NCBI GenBank assembly: GCA_900755095.1 | Contig: CAAEFE010000052.1 | Span: 1 to 43,461 of the forward strand | Length of the DNA: 43,461 nucleotides | Direction: 5' to 3' | Source of the DNA: an uncultured Bacteroides sp. | GTDB lineage: Bacteria; Bacteroidota; Bacteroidia; Bacteroidales; Bacteroidaceae | Part shown: piece after piece, positions 9,869-19,063 of the stretch | Numbering within the stretch: position 1 is the stretch's first letter | Layout of the letters: each line of letters opens with the position of its first letter | The notes under the pieces: model-generated | The model's input: the letters and a program-made list of their open reading frames with translations, nothing else | Databases searched by the model: none | Told to the model about the DNA's origin: nothing | Made by a program: the position numbers and the translations under genes

Positions 9869-11977
9869 TTATTTAAAACGGGAGGTATCTACTTCTTCCC
9901 TTTTCTTCTCTTTGTATCCCCCAAACTTATAGTTAAACGAAACGCCGAATGTACGGGTGGTCCGCATATAATGGTTCTTTACATTCTGCAATCCGTAGCG
10001 AACTTGTGTCGAAACGGTAGAAGTGTTGAATATATCATCACACTTCAAGGTTAGTTGTGCTTTTCCTTTTGCAAAGGTGTAACGAAGTGCCGCATCCAGG
10101 TTTCCCGAACGGGGAAGATCGAAAATACCCTGGATGGCTCTATTTTGATAGAATCCGGTCAAAGTGAATTTTAAGTCGGGTTTTGTGGAAAGGGTAAAGG
10201 TGTTGTTCATCGTCAACACAAATGTATATAGTTTACGGTCAAACGGGATATCCCAAAAATCACTGTCTTTTTGGCGATAGCGAAAGCCGATGGCTGTAAT
10301 ACGGGAGTCCAGCCATTTTTTTACCTTGAAGGGAACTGTCATCATTAATCCGGCCTGCGATGAAAAATCAAAGTTGAAGAGCTTGTAAATCTCCACCAAA
10401 CGTTCAGGTGACTGGTAAAGGGTTTGCATTTCGTTGTTTTTTGTATAGCTATAAAAGGCAGAAAAGACGTACTTGCTTTTCAATATATAAGTGAAACTCG
10501 TTTCATAGTTCGTTGCAGGTTTAAGATAGGGATTACCTTGAATTTCAGAATAGGCTCCCATGTAAGAAATAGAGTTCTGCACGCTCCAGTATTCAGGATA
10601 TTCCTTATCACTACTCAATGAGAGTTGCAGGACATGTCCGGCGGCAGGCATATAAGTCAGATTAGCTACCGGATAGAGGCTCCATCCATTCCAGATATCT
10701 GTATGATATTGCTCTGCTGCCAGGGAAACATCGGCCGAGAGTTTATCGCCAAAGCTCTTATTCAGTCCTGCATAAACATTCAGGGTTTGTTCGCGACGGC
10801 GGGAGGCCATATTATTATCCGGCAGTAAGTGGTCTGTTTCAGGATCGTAATATTTCTGGTAACTATGGTCTAAGGCGGTCGTGTAAGCCATACCATAATT
10901 CAATCCCCACCCTTTGCCTAAGGTATGTTCTTGCCCGGCATAAAAACGCCATTGATTGATTTGTTGTTTATCGCGGCTTAAGAAATTCATTGTCTCTGTT
11001 CCCATCGTGCTATATAATAATTGGCTGCCGGGAGAATGATAGGATGTAAATGCCACTCCAGCTTTCAGCCCGAAAGGGGTTTGATAATCTAACTTTGCGT
11101 TATGGAGCTGGCTGTCTCCCTGTGAATCGGTAACAGAGTTTTGCGCACCGGTAGCTATGGAATAATGTTTGGAATCGGTAAAAGCTGTTGTGTAGACCAG
11201 GCTTAACAGATGATCTTCTGCTAGAGAGTAATCCATTCCGAGACGTATCTGATGACTGTTGGTACGGGAAGTCATTATTTCATCCATATCCATCTGATGC
11301 GCTGAACCATCGGCTAATGTGTGAAGTGCTTCTTTCTCCGTAATCCTTCGGTCACGATCATAAGAGTAAGAGTAAAGAAGATCTGCAGAGAATTTACGTC
11401 CGGAGTACAGAAGACTTCCACGTTCTGCCAAAGATTCGTAGTGATGTTGGTTAAAAGCTGTATAGAGTTCTCCTTGAAGGGAAGATGCTTGTCCTGTGCC
11501 GGGTGCTAATATCAGGTTAATCATCGGTCCGCGTACCTGATAGCGTGCCGGAGCGGAATACATCACTTCCGCCTTTTCAATCCGGCTGACAGGAATCGAT
11601 TTTAATAAAGCATCCAATTGTTCGGCAGACAGAGTGGTCACTTTTCCGTTGATGACAACAGTTACCTCCTGTCCTCCCAACATCAGACTATTATTCATAT
11701 TTACTATACCCGGAAGATTTTTCACAACATCATAGGCATTATCCACAGGCAGGTTGCCCACCAGTCTCGGCACGTCATACACGAGTTTGCCTTGTTCGGC
11801 TTTCACGATAGGGCGTTCACCTATAATCATCACTTCGGGCAGTTCCTGAAACAAACTATCCATATAACCTATATTCTTGATACTGTCGACAGGTTCCTGT
11901 GACTGTTGTCCGACTTGTGCTGTAGCGGATATCCACACACATAGAAGAGACATAAATAGTAAATTAATCCGTTTCAT
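9869..11977 (-). CDS. TonB-plug-containing outer-membrane beta-barrel protein
   Basis: A 702-residue outer-membrane protein of the Bacteroidetes outer-membrane beta-barrel (OMP_b-brl_3-like) type. The start used is ATG-AAA-CGG at 11977; the longer reading frame begins at a TTG and is less likely. A signal peptide (INLLFMSLLCVWISATAQ) is followed by a plug-like domain at about residues 45-150, with VVKNLPGIV, QEVTVVINGK and RIEKAEVMYSAPARY typical of TonB-receptor plugs, then a long barrel of aromatic-rich strands. No N-terminal carboxypeptidase-regulatory-like domain is seen. It is divergent from the histidine kinase gene and is a plausible target of that system. Confidence 0.85.
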   Translation of the reverse strand: MKRINLLFMSLLCVWISATAQVGQQSQEPVDSIKNIGYMDSLFQELPEVMIIGERPIVKAEQGKLVYDVPRLVGNLPVDNAYDVVKNLPGIVNMNNSLMLGGQEVTVVINGKVTTLSAEQLDALLKSIPVSRIEKAEVMYSAPARYQVRGPMINLILAPGTGQASSLQGELYTAFNQHHYESLAERGSLLYSGRKFSADLLYSYSYDRDRRITEKEALHTLADGSAHQMDMDEIMTSRTNSHQIRLGMDYSLAEDHLLSLVYTTAFTDSKHYSIATGAQNSVTDSQGDSQLHNAKLDYQTPFGLKAGVAFTSYHSPGSQLLYSTMGTETMNFLSRDKQQINQWRFYAGQEHTLGKGWGLNYGMAYTTALDHSYQKYYDPETDHLLPDNNMASRRREQTLNVYAGLNKSFGDKLSADVSLAAEQYHTDIWNGWSLYPVANLTYMPAAGHVLQLSLSSDKEYPEYWSVQNSISYMGAYSEIQGNPYLKPATNYETSFTYILKSKYVFSAFYSYTKNNEMQTLYQSPERLVEIYKLFNFDFSSQAGLMMTVPFKVKKWLDSRITAIGFRYRQKDSDFWDIPFDRKLYTFVLTMNNTFTLSTKPDLKFTLTGFYQNRAIQGIFDLPRSGNLDAALRYTFAKGKAQLTLKCDDIFNTSTVSTQVRYGLQNVKNHYMRTTRTFGVSFNYKFGGYKEKKREEVDTSRFK

Positions 11978-12096
11978 TTCGTCTTTATTTTTGGAATACG
12001 ACAAAATACGGTAGAAAAAATGGAAATTTGCGTTATCACTGGCTTATCTAGTGTTATTTAGTCTTATCAAAGAGAAGAATAAGAATAGTTTCCTAT

Positions 12097-12104
12097 TATC
12101 TTTG
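12097..12104 (+). promoter_or_regulatory. -7 element of histidine kinase operon
   Basis: TATCTTTG is a perfect TAnnTTTG element ending only five bases before the kinase ATG, which predicts a leaderless or near-leaderless mRNA. No TTTG lies at the -33 position. Confidence 0.6.
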
Positions 12105-12109
12105 TCAGT

Positions 12110-13627
12110 ATGAAATTACCACTAAAACATATTGTCATACTGGTTATCTGCTCATTAATCGGAATCTTTGTTTATCAAGCTTATTGGTTGACAGGGCTTT
12201 ACCGGTCTATGAAGATGGAAATGGAGAGCAATATCAGAGATGCGATGCGGACGAGTGACTTTAACGAGGTCGTGCTCCGGGTAAATGATTTGCAAAAAGA
12301 TAATGTGGAACACGGTTCGCTGACGGTATCAGCCGGATATGATGCGGACGGCAATTCATTAGTGACTAAACAAACGATTTCTTATACGGATAGTAGCCGT
12401 CAGGATACGATACACTCCCGGACAGAAACTACTACGGATACGGTAAAGGCCGTTGGTAACGCTCCGGAAGATTCTACACCTGTTGCAAGTAGCGAGAACG
12501 GGCTGGATGTGTTATTGAAAAAGCAAGATTCGCTAAAGGAGCTGTTAATGAGTATTCAGCAGGGTATTCATTCGGGTGTGGACACTTATATAGATGTCAA
12601 CCTGCAGCGATATGACAGTTTGCTCACCCATGTGATGAAAGAGCATAATCTCTCTATTCCTCATCACACTCTTTTGATTTATACCGGAATCAGTGCCGAT
12701 TCTTCCATTGTATATACCGATACATTAGGTATTGCGGGAGATAGCAGTTATATTCCCAGTCCCAAGGCAATCCGCTATGACTATGAATTTAATATGCATC
12801 ACAGCCAACGCTACCAACTGGTGTTCGAGCCGATCAATTCATTGGTGTTAAAGCAGATGACAGGTATTCTGGTCACTTCATTTGTAATTCTTCTGATTCT
12901 CGGATTCTCTTTCTGGTTCCTTATCCGGACGCTTCTGAAACAGAAAACGCTGGATGAAATGAAAAGTGATTTTACCAATAATATCACGCACGAATTAAAG
13001 ACTCCCATTGCCGTAGCCTATGCGGCTAATGACGCATTACTGAACTTTAACCAGGCGGAAGAGAAAAGCAAGCGCGACCAGTATCTACGCATCAGTCAGG
13101 AGCAGTTGCAAAGGCTTAGCGGGCTGGTGGAACAGATTTTATCCATGGGAATGGAGCGTCGCAAAACGTTTCGTTTGCATCCGGAGGAAATCAACCTGAA
13201 GGAGTTGATTACTCCGCTCATGGAGCAGCACCAGCTAAAAGCGGACAAGCCTGTACATATCGAATTGGATATTCAACCGGAAACGCTTGTCATTGTAGCC
13301 GACCGTACGCATTTCAGCAACATCATCAGTAACCTGATAGATAATGCAGTGAAATACTCGAAAGAGGAAGCCGAATTGTCTATTTCCTGCCGACAGACTG
13401 GGGGGACAGTAACCGTCAGCGTTACCGACCGGGGAATCGGGATTCCACTTGATAAACAAAAGCACATATTTGATAAATTCTACCGGGTCCCGACGGGTAA
13501 TCTTCATAATATAAAAGGTTACGGACTAGGACTGTTCTATGTCAAGAGTATGGTCGAAAAACATGGAGGAACTATCACCGTAAAAAGTGAACCGGACAAA
13601 GGAAGCACTTTTACCATTACTTTATAA
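12110..13627 (+). CDS. Membrane sensor histidine kinase
   Basis: A 505-residue sensor kinase. Transmembrane segment 1 is at residues 8-27 and segment 2 at about 252-273, enclosing a periplasmic sensor region of about 220 residues with no recognisable named domain. The phosphoacceptor is H294 in NITHELKTP; the ATP-binding domain shows the N box (NLIDNAVKYS), G1 box (DRGIGIP), F box region (HIFDKFYR) and G2 box (GYGLGLFYVK). It phosphorylates the response regulator encoded 12 bases downstream. The signal is unknown; the surrounding barrel and exported protein genes suggest an envelope cue. Promoter position suggests translation of a leaderless mRNA. Confidence 0.93.
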   Translation: MKLPLKHIVILVICSLIGIFVYQAYWLTGLYRSMKMEMESNIRDAMRTSDFNEVVLRVNDLQKDNVEHGSLTVSAGYDADGNSLVTKQTISYTDSSRQDTIHSRTETTTDTVKAVGNAPEDSTPVASSENGLDVLLKKQDSLKELLMSIQQGIHSGVDTYIDVNLQRYDSLLTHVMKEHNLSIPHHTLLIYTGISADSSIVYTDTLGIAGDSSYIPSPKAIRYDYEFNMHHSQRYQLVFEPINSLVLKQMTGILVTSFVILLILGFSFWFLIRTLLKQKTLDEMKSDFTNNITHELKTPIAVAYAANDALLNFNQAEEKSKRDQYLRISQEQLQRLSGLVEQILSMGMERRKTFRLHPEEINLKELITPLMEQHQLKADKPVHIELDIQPETLVIVADRTHFSNIISNLIDNAVKYSKEEAELSISCRQTGGTVTVSVTDRGIGIPLDKQKHIFDKFYRVPTGNLHNIKGYGLGLFYVKSMVEKHGGTITVKSEPDKGSTFTITL

Positions 13628-13639
13628 ACCCATAAAATC

Positions 13640-14335
13640 ATGAGTAAAAACAAAATTACCGTATTACTGGTAGAAGACGAACAGACGCTCGCCATGATTA
13701 TCAAGGATACACTTGAAGAAAATGATTTTATCATTCATACGGCGAATGACGGTGAGGAAGGACTAAGCCTTTTCTTCGAACTTCATCCGGATGTACTTGT
13801 AGCCGATGTGATGATGCCGAAAATGGATGGCTTTGAAATGGTACGTCGCATCCGCCAGACGGATAAACAGACTCCTGTCTTATTCCTGACTGCCCGTTCG
13901 GCCATCAATGATGTGGTGGAGGGGTTTGAACTCGGAGCGAATGATTACCTGAAAAAACCTTTCGGTATACAAGAGCTGATTATCCGAATCAAAGCACTGA
14001 TGGGAAAGGCTTTTCTCTTCACAGAGAATAAGGTTGCCAATCATTTTGAGATAGGAAGCTATCTGTTTGATCCTGTTGCACAAACTTTATTACACGCAGG
14101 AACGAGACAGGAACTCTCTCATCGTGAATCGGAAATCTTGAAACGGCTTTGCGAAAACCGGAATCAGGTGGTCAACACGCAGGATGTCTTGCTCGAACTT
14201 TGGGGAGACGACAGTTTTTTCAATTCCCGAAGCTTGCATGTGTTCATTACCAAATTGCGGCATAAACTCTCGCAAGATGAACAGATACGTATTGTCAATG
14301 TACGGGGAATCGGTTATAAACTGATTGTCAACTAA
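13640..14335 (+). CDS. OmpR/PhoB-family response regulator
   Basis: A 231-residue two-domain response regulator. The receiver domain (about 5-120) has the acidic pocket E12-D13 and the phosphoacceptor D56 in LVADVMMPKMDG, the conserved T in FLTARS and the K in KKPFG. The C-terminal winged-helix DNA-binding domain (about 135-231) shows the recognition-helix region SLHVFITKLRHKL and the wing IRIVNVRGIGYKL. It is in one operon with the kinase (12-base gap) and the downstream exported protein (23-base gap). Confidence 0.95.
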   Translation: MSKNKITVLLVEDEQTLAMIIKDTLEENDFIIHTANDGEEGLSLFFELHPDVLVADVMMPKMDGFEMVRRIRQTDKQTPVLFLTARSAINDVVEGFELGANDYLKKPFGIQELIIRIKALMGKAFLFTENKVANHFEIGSYLFDPVAQTLLHAGTRQELSHRESEILKRLCENRNQVVNTQDVLLELWGDDSFFNSRSLHVFITKLRHKLSQDEQIRIVNVRGIGYKLIVN

Positions 14336-14358
14336 ACTCTTTAACACCGCAAAGTGCC

Positions 14359-15132
14359 ATGAATAAAAGACAGTTCACAGGATTTATGTTTTTACTTTGT
14401 ACCTGTACCGCATTTGCGCAACAGGTGGAAGTAAAAAAGGATAGCATCGGCCGTGCGGTTCTTCTGCCACCGGAGCAAAAGCAGCCATTAAATATGGATA
14501 AGGAGGGCTTCATCTTACCCGATATGAATATAACGCCGAACGACAGGAAGCCAACCATTCAAACGGATAGCATGACGCTTCATATATCTCCTCCCGAATT
14601 TATGGATACTCCCTGGCCTACTCCCAGACTGGGTACTTCTTTCGATCCCTTCAGCCGTGACTATAATCGGTCGGATATTTTCGGGATCAATGCTAACAGC
14701 TATTTAAGTACGTATAGTTTGCATAATACGTATCCTACCATGGGGACGCATATTCAGGTAGGTGCCATTTATACGTATGCCCCTAATGAACGATGGGAGC
14801 TTTCAGGTGGGCTGTTCAGTGCCAAGTACACAATGCCTTCTTTCCAACATGGTGCCAGAAATGATTTTGGTTTTAGCGGTTCGGCCGCTTACCGGATTAA
14901 TAAATTTCTGCGTATACGGGCTTTCGGCGAATATTCTGTGAATGGCGAACGAAATGCTTCGCAGGGATATCTCACTCCTATCTATCCGCAAAGCGGTTAT
15001 GGCATGATGCTTGAAATCAAGTTCAACGATTATATCGAACTCCATGGAGGTATGGAACGCTCATACAACCCGATGAAAAGGAAATGGGAGACGGCTCCTG
15101 TCGTTTATCCGGTGATTAAATTGAAAAGATAA
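14359..15132 (+). CDS. Exported protein of unknown function, likely outer-membrane barrel
   Basis: A 257-residue protein with a signal peptide (FTGFMFLLCTCTAFAQ). I do not recognise a named family. After a proline-rich, apparently unstructured stretch (about 25-100) the C-terminal half has strand-like amphipathic segments (GTHIQVGAIYTYA, RWELSGGLFSAKYTM, FLRIRAFGEYSV, YGMMLEIKFNDYIELHGGMERSY), suggesting a small barrel facing the outer membrane. It is placed directly behind the response regulator gene and probably co-transcribed with it. It shares the SLxTDS/DSxxRA-type N-terminal layout with the next gene, so the two may be distant relatives. Confidence 0.7.
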   Translation: MNKRQFTGFMFLLCTCTAFAQQVEVKKDSIGRAVLLPPEQKQPLNMDKEGFILPDMNITPNDRKPTIQTDSMTLHISPPEFMDTPWPTPRLGTSFDPFSRDYNRSDIFGINANSYLSTYSLHNTYPTMGTHIQVGAIYTYAPNERWELSGGLFSAKYTMPSFQHGARNDFGFSGSAAYRINKFLRIRAFGEYSVNGERNASQGYLTPIYPQSGYGMMLEIKFNDYIELHGGMERSYNPMKRKWETAPVVYPVIKLKR

Positions 15133-15183
15133 GTTTTTTTCTAAGAAAACATAACGGAAGCGGATAGTCAGGTGGAAATTATC

Positions 15184-15191
15184 TATCTTTG
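15184..15191 (+). promoter_or_regulatory. -7 element of small exported protein gene
   Basis: TATCTTTG lies 22 bases before the chosen ATG at 15214. A longer frame starting at a GTG at 15172 would run through this box, which is why I reject that start. Confidence 0.6.
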
Positions 15192-15213
15192 TGGTAAATC
15201 AACCTTTACGAAG

Positions 15214-15762
15214 ATGAAAAAACTGATTCTATTTCTTTCGCTGATATTATCGGTCGGTTTTGCATCCGCACAGTCGGAAATTCCTTCCGATAGTATTCGT
15301 CGTGCTCCATCTACCAATATCAAAGAGTTTGGTGGTTTTCTGCTGGATATGGGGTTAATGAACGTAGCAACTCCCGAACTTCCCAAGTTTAATTTAGATA
15401 TGCCTAATATGACGAAAGATTATAATCAGCTCTTTCGTTTAAACACGGATATTACCTATTCTCAAGGATTCACCGACTCTTTTTCTTCGTCTTCTTACTC
15501 CGGGTTTGCCGGTTTTGGATACGGATATGGTTGGGGATTGTCTTCTTCTCCACAGTTTATGCAGATGGGATCTTTCAAACTGAAAAACGGAATGAGAATC
15601 AATACTTACGGAGATTACAACAAGGATGGCTGGCGGGTGCCTAACCGTAGCGCTATGCCTTGGGAAAGGAATAATTTCCGGGGAGCGTTCGAACTGAAAT
15701 CTGCCAATGGTAATTTCGGAATACGAATTGAGGTGCAGCAAGGAAGAAATGTTCCTTATTAA
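15214..15762 (+). CDS. Small exported protein of unknown function
   Basis: A 182-residue protein with a clear signal peptide (KKLILFLSLILSVGFASAQ). I recognise no family. The mature part has a DSIRRAPS segment like the DSIGRAV segment of the preceding gene, a Ser/Gly/Tyr-rich stretch (about residues 95-120, with repeated FGYGYGWG and SSSS), and ends with short strand-like segments (RGAFELKSANGNFGIRIEVQ). The start was moved to the ATG downstream of the -7 box. It has its own promoter, so it may be regulated separately from, or by, the two-component system upstream. Confidence 0.7.
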   Translation: MKKLILFLSLILSVGFASAQSEIPSDSIRRAPSTNIKEFGGFLLDMGLMNVATPELPKFNLDMPNMTKDYNQLFRLNTDITYSQGFTDSFSSSSYSGFAGFGYGYGWGLSSSPQFMQMGSFKLKNGMRINTYGDYNKDGWRVPNRSAMPWERNNFRGAFELKSANGNFGIRIEVQQGRNVPY

Positions 15763-15769
15763 ATAATAA

Positions 15770-15855
15770 TTAGGCACGGATTACACGTATGTCACGGTCT
15801 TTAGGGTTATCATTGCTGAAAAATAACCGCGTTAATCCGTGTAATCCGTGCCTAA
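15770..15855. repeat. Palindromic intergenic repeat / bidirectional terminator
   Basis: TTAGGCACGGATTACAC at 15770-15786 is a perfect 17-bp inverted match of GTGTAATCCGTGCCTAA at 15839-15855. The loop carries a second CACGG copy and a TTAACCGCG-type segment. It sits between convergent genes. The wording (GATTA-CGC/ACGG) resembles the hairpin at 41763-41816, suggesting one dispersed repeat family. Confidence 0.75.
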
Positions 15856-15901
15856 AAAATAGCAATTAATTAGTGGCAGGTACTTATTAAAATCAGGAAA
15901 A

Positions 15902-16909
15902 TCAGAAGGCTTTGTCTGCCGCACTGATTGCATTGGCTATACGGTCACACCACGAATCAAATTCCGGATCGGGTGTTTGAGTTTCCGGATGAGAAAGCAT
16001 ATAATGTACAGCTTGCCGCAATCCGTCCGCCATAGAGATATGGCATATAAAATCTGGGACGAGCCGCTTTATCTTCGAATTATCGAAAACAACCGTAGCC
16101 GCTTTATCTCCTAAGAGTTCCCCCCTGAAATCATAATGATCGCTATGTTTGGCAAGGAAATCGGATGCTACGTGCAATGCGTTCAGAGGTTTGCCTAACG
16201 CATCGGCGATTGTCTGGTAAATCTGATTCCAAGTCATACTTTCATCGGTAGTGATATGAAAAGCGTTCCCAATGGCATGTGGATTCGCCATCAGTCCGAC
16301 ATAGCCTTTGGCAAAATCTTTGGAGTGAGTCAGTGTCCACAAAGAGGAGCCATCACCGGGAATAATGACAGGTTTTCCGTCAAGAATCCGTTTGAGAATC
16401 TGCCAGTTTCCCTTATCTCCATGTACGGCTACGGGAGGTTTGGTTCCGTTATAGGTATGGCTGGGACGAACGATGGTCACCGGAAAGCCACTTGTCCGGT
16501 AGGCTGACATCAATACTTCTTCCGCTTCTATCTTGTTTCTGGAATACTGCCAGTAGGGATTGACCAGAGGGGTGCTTTCGGTAATGCGATAATCGGTTAA
16601 TGGCTTTTGATAGGCAGAGGCACTGCTGATAAAGATGTATTGCCGCGTTTTATTCTGAAACAGGCGGATATCACGCTTTACGTCTTCTGCCGTATAACCG
16701 ATGAATTGCGCAACCACATCGTAATGTTCAAGTGCGATGGCTTTTGCCACAGCTTCTTCATCATTAATATCCGCAATGATACTGTGAATTCCTTCCGGCA
16801 TTTTTTTTGAGCCGCGGTTAAGGAGAGTAATCTCCCACCCTCTCTGTTGCGCCAATGCAACTACATCTGTACTGATAGTACCCGTTCCTCCAATGAATAA
16901 TGCTTTCAT
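15902..16909 (-). CDS. NAD-dependent epimerase/dehydratase (extended SDR)
   Basis: A 335-residue extended short-chain dehydrogenase/reductase. The N-terminal nucleotide-binding motif is GGTGTIS (residues 7-13), the acidic/adenine segment follows in DINDEE, and the catalytic Tyr-x-x-x-Lys is YSRNK in WQYSRNKIEAEE near residue 122. ITIVRPSHTYNG is the substrate-domain entry segment. The substrate is unknown; nucleotide-sugar or similar carbonyl chemistry is likely. A minus-strand TATATTTG box (16938-16945) precedes it. It is divergent from the first AraC gene, which may regulate it. Confidence 0.85.
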   Translation of the reverse strand: MKALFIGGTGTISTDVVALAQQRGWEITLLNRGSKKMPEGIHSIIADINDEEAVAKAIALEHYDVVAQFIGYTAEDVKRDIRLFQNKTRQYIFISSASAYQKPLTDYRITESTPLVNPYWQYSRNKIEAEEVLMSAYRTSGFPVTIVRPSHTYNGTKPPVAVHGDKGNWQILKRILDGKPVIIPGDGSSLWTLTHSKDFAKGYVGLMANPHAIGNAFHITTDESMTWNQIYQTIADALGKPLNALHVASDFLAKHSDHYDFRGELLGDKAATVVFDNSKIKRLVPDFICHISMADGLRQAVHYMLSHPETQTPDPEFDSWCDRIANAISAADKAF

Positions 16910-16937
16910 AAAACCTGTTTTTTTATATTCTCCGGAG

Positions 16938-16945
16938 CAAATATA
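16938..16945 (-). promoter_or_regulatory. -7 element of SDR epimerase
   Basis: Minus-strand TATATTTG fits TAnnTTTG, 28 bases before the ATG; no -33 element is evident. Confidence 0.4.
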
Positions 16946-17083
16946 TCAATTCCATGACTTACTTCCAGCAATCATTGCCATTTATTTTTCCGCCCGCAAG
17001 TTTATGTAGTATACAGATTACTGATTCTTGTACCCTTATTACTGATTTGAGGTATGAAATAAAAAAGATACCTCCAAATGTTT

Positions 17084-17091
17084 TATCTTTG
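17084..17091 (+). promoter_or_regulatory. -7 element of tandem araC genes
   Basis: TATCTTTG lies 22 bases before the ATG at 17114. A longer in-frame ATG at 17078 lies upstream of this box and so would not be in the transcript; the start was set at 17114. Confidence 0.6.
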
Positions 17092-17113
17092 TATCAGATT
17101 AATAACAAAGCAT

Positions 17114-18016
17114 ATGGATGAAATAACAAAAATTGAAACCGTCGATCAGTATGACCAGTTGTTTGGACTGGAGACATTGCACCCTTTAGTTAATGTAATC
17201 GACTTCTCAAAAGCTACCAAGTCGGTTGAGTATATCCGTATGAACATCGGATTCTATTGTCTGTTCCTGAAAGATGCCAAATGCGGGGATCTCACATACG
17301 GACGTAAGAATTACGATTATCAGGAAGGAACGGTTGTCTGTATGGCACCGGGACAAGTGAGCGGAATAGACAACCGTAACCGAACGGCTCCCCGTACCAA
17401 GTCGATTGGGGTTTTATTCCACCCCGATTTAATCCGTGGAACTTCATTAGGACAGAATATCAAAAACTATACTTTTTTCTCTTACGAGGTAAATGAGGCA
17501 TTGCATCTTTCAGATCAGGAAAGAGAAATCGTAACCGATTGCATACATAAAATCCGGCTCGAACTGGAGCATACTATCGACAAGCATAGCAAGCAACTTA
17601 TCGTACGGAATATCGAACTGCTATTGGATTACTGTATGCGTTTCTACGAACGGCAGTTCATTACACGCAATCAGGCGAATAAAGATATAGTCGTTAAATT
17701 CGAGCAATTACTGGACGAATATTTCCAAAATCAGGTGGCAATGACCGAAGGACTGCCATCCGTGAAATACTTTGCAGACAAGGCATGCCTCTCTCCTAAT
17801 TATTTCGGGGACCTGATAAAGAAGGAAACCGGAAAAACTGCACAGGAATATATCCAGTGCCGGATTATCGAACTGGCCAAAGAAAGAATACTGGAAGGTG
17901 TTCAAACTGTCAGCCAGGTAGCTTATGAACTGGGATTTCAATATCCACAGCACTTCAGTCGGTTATTTAAAAAGCATGTCGGCTGCACCCCGAACGAATA
18001 TAAACAAAAAAACTAG
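17114..18016 (+). CDS. AraC-family transcriptional regulator
   Basis: A 300-residue cytosolic regulator. The N-terminal half is a cupin-like sensor region with no assignable ligand; the C-terminal 100 residues form the AraC double helix-turn-helix, with KYFADKACLSPNYFGDLIKKETGKTAQEY-type segments (first HTH) and SQVAYELGFQYPQHFSRLFKKHVG (second HTH, with the conserved GF and FSRLFK). It is divergent from the SDR gene and is followed 30 bases later by a close paralogue, so the two probably form one operon. Start choice rests on the promoter box at 17084-17091. Confidence 0.92.
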   Translation: MDEITKIETVDQYDQLFGLETLHPLVNVIDFSKATKSVEYIRMNIGFYCLFLKDAKCGDLTYGRKNYDYQEGTVVCMAPGQVSGIDNRNRTAPRTKSIGVLFHPDLIRGTSLGQNIKNYTFFSYEVNEALHLSDQEREIVTDCIHKIRLELEHTIDKHSKQLIVRNIELLLDYCMRFYERQFITRNQANKDIVVKFEQLLDEYFQNQVAMTEGLPSVKYFADKACLSPNYFGDLIKKETGKTAQEYIQCRIIELAKERILEGVQTVSQVAYELGFQYPQHFSRLFKKHVGCTPNEYKQKN

Positions 18017-18046
18017 ACGTATTTTAGATACAGGAGTCTCAACATC

Positions 18047-18946
18047 ATGGGAGATAAAGTACTCAAAATAGGAACCGTGCATCAATGCAATTGTTGCCTG
18101 GGGAGTAAGACACTACACCCGCTGGTAAGTGTCATCGATCTCTCAAAGGCTGACTTGTCAGCTCATACGGGCATCAAGTTCGACTTTTATACGATTCTAT
18201 TGAGTGAGTGTAAATGTGAAGCGTATATGTATGGTCACCAGTATTATGATTTTTCGGATGGTACTTTGCTCTTCCTTAGTCCCGGAGAGTCTATCAATAT
18301 GAAGGAAAACAGTAAGAATTTTCCTTCCAAAGGATGGATATTGGCTTTTCATCCCGATCTGATTTGTGGCACTCCGCTCGGACTTAATATACATAACTAT
18401 ACTTTCTTCTCTTATCTGCCTGAAGAAGCATTACATATATCTTTGCGCGAGAAGCAAATCATTCTGGAGTTTATGGATAAAATAAACCAGGAACTCGAAC
18501 GTTGCATTGACCGACATAGCAAGAAGATAGTTTCCAAGTATATAGAACTATTGCTGGATTACTGTATCCGTTTCTACGAACGCCAATTCATTACACGTAA
18601 TGAAGCGAATAAAACGATTATCAAACAATTCGATAAAATCATAAATAACCATTTTGAAACGAAACAGGTACCGACTGTCGATATACTTTCACATAAGTAT
18701 TGTGCGAACCTGCTTCATTTGTCTCCTGAATATTTCAACGACTTACTGAAGTATGAAACGGGGAAATCATTTAAAGAGTATATCGAGTTCAAACGCTTCG
18801 AGATTGCCAAAGATTGGTTGGTGAATACTGATAAAACAATCAATCAGATAACGCAAGAGCTGGGTTTTCAGAATCCACAGTATTTCAGCCGGTTATTTAA
18901 GAAAATCACAGGTTGTTCTCCGAATGATTTCAGGATACCTAATTGA
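18047..18946 (+). CDS. AraC-family transcriptional regulator, paralogue
   Basis: A 299-residue paralogue of the preceding regulator, alignable along its whole length: both contain TLHPLV-VIDxSKA near the N-terminus, a central LLLDYC-RFYERQFITRN block that is nearly identical, and the second HTH (ITQELGFQNPQYFSRLFKKITG). The two differ most in the sensor half, where this copy has a Cys-rich start (CNCC at about residues 10-13) absent from its neighbour. This looks like a tandem duplication with diverged effector recognition. No separate promoter was found in the 30-base gap. Confidence 0.92.
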   Translation: MGDKVLKIGTVHQCNCCLGSKTLHPLVSVIDLSKADLSAHTGIKFDFYTILLSECKCEAYMYGHQYYDFSDGTLLFLSPGESINMKENSKNFPSKGWILAFHPDLICGTPLGLNIHNYTFFSYLPEEALHISLREKQIILEFMDKINQELERCIDRHSKKIVSKYIELLLDYCIRFYERQFITRNEANKTIIKQFDKIINNHFETKQVPTVDILSHKYCANLLHLSPEYFNDLLKYETGKSFKEYIEFKRFEIAKDWLVNTDKTINQITQELGFQNPQYFSRLFKKITGCSPNDFRIPN

Positions 18947-19063
18947 AAGTATATGTCAAAGGGATTAGAGGAAGATAAAGCAATCAAAAAGTCTTAATAA
19001 AATTTGAATTGGAATATCAAATTCTTAATCTATGTTATGAAACATGCTTTTTTTCTTGGAATA

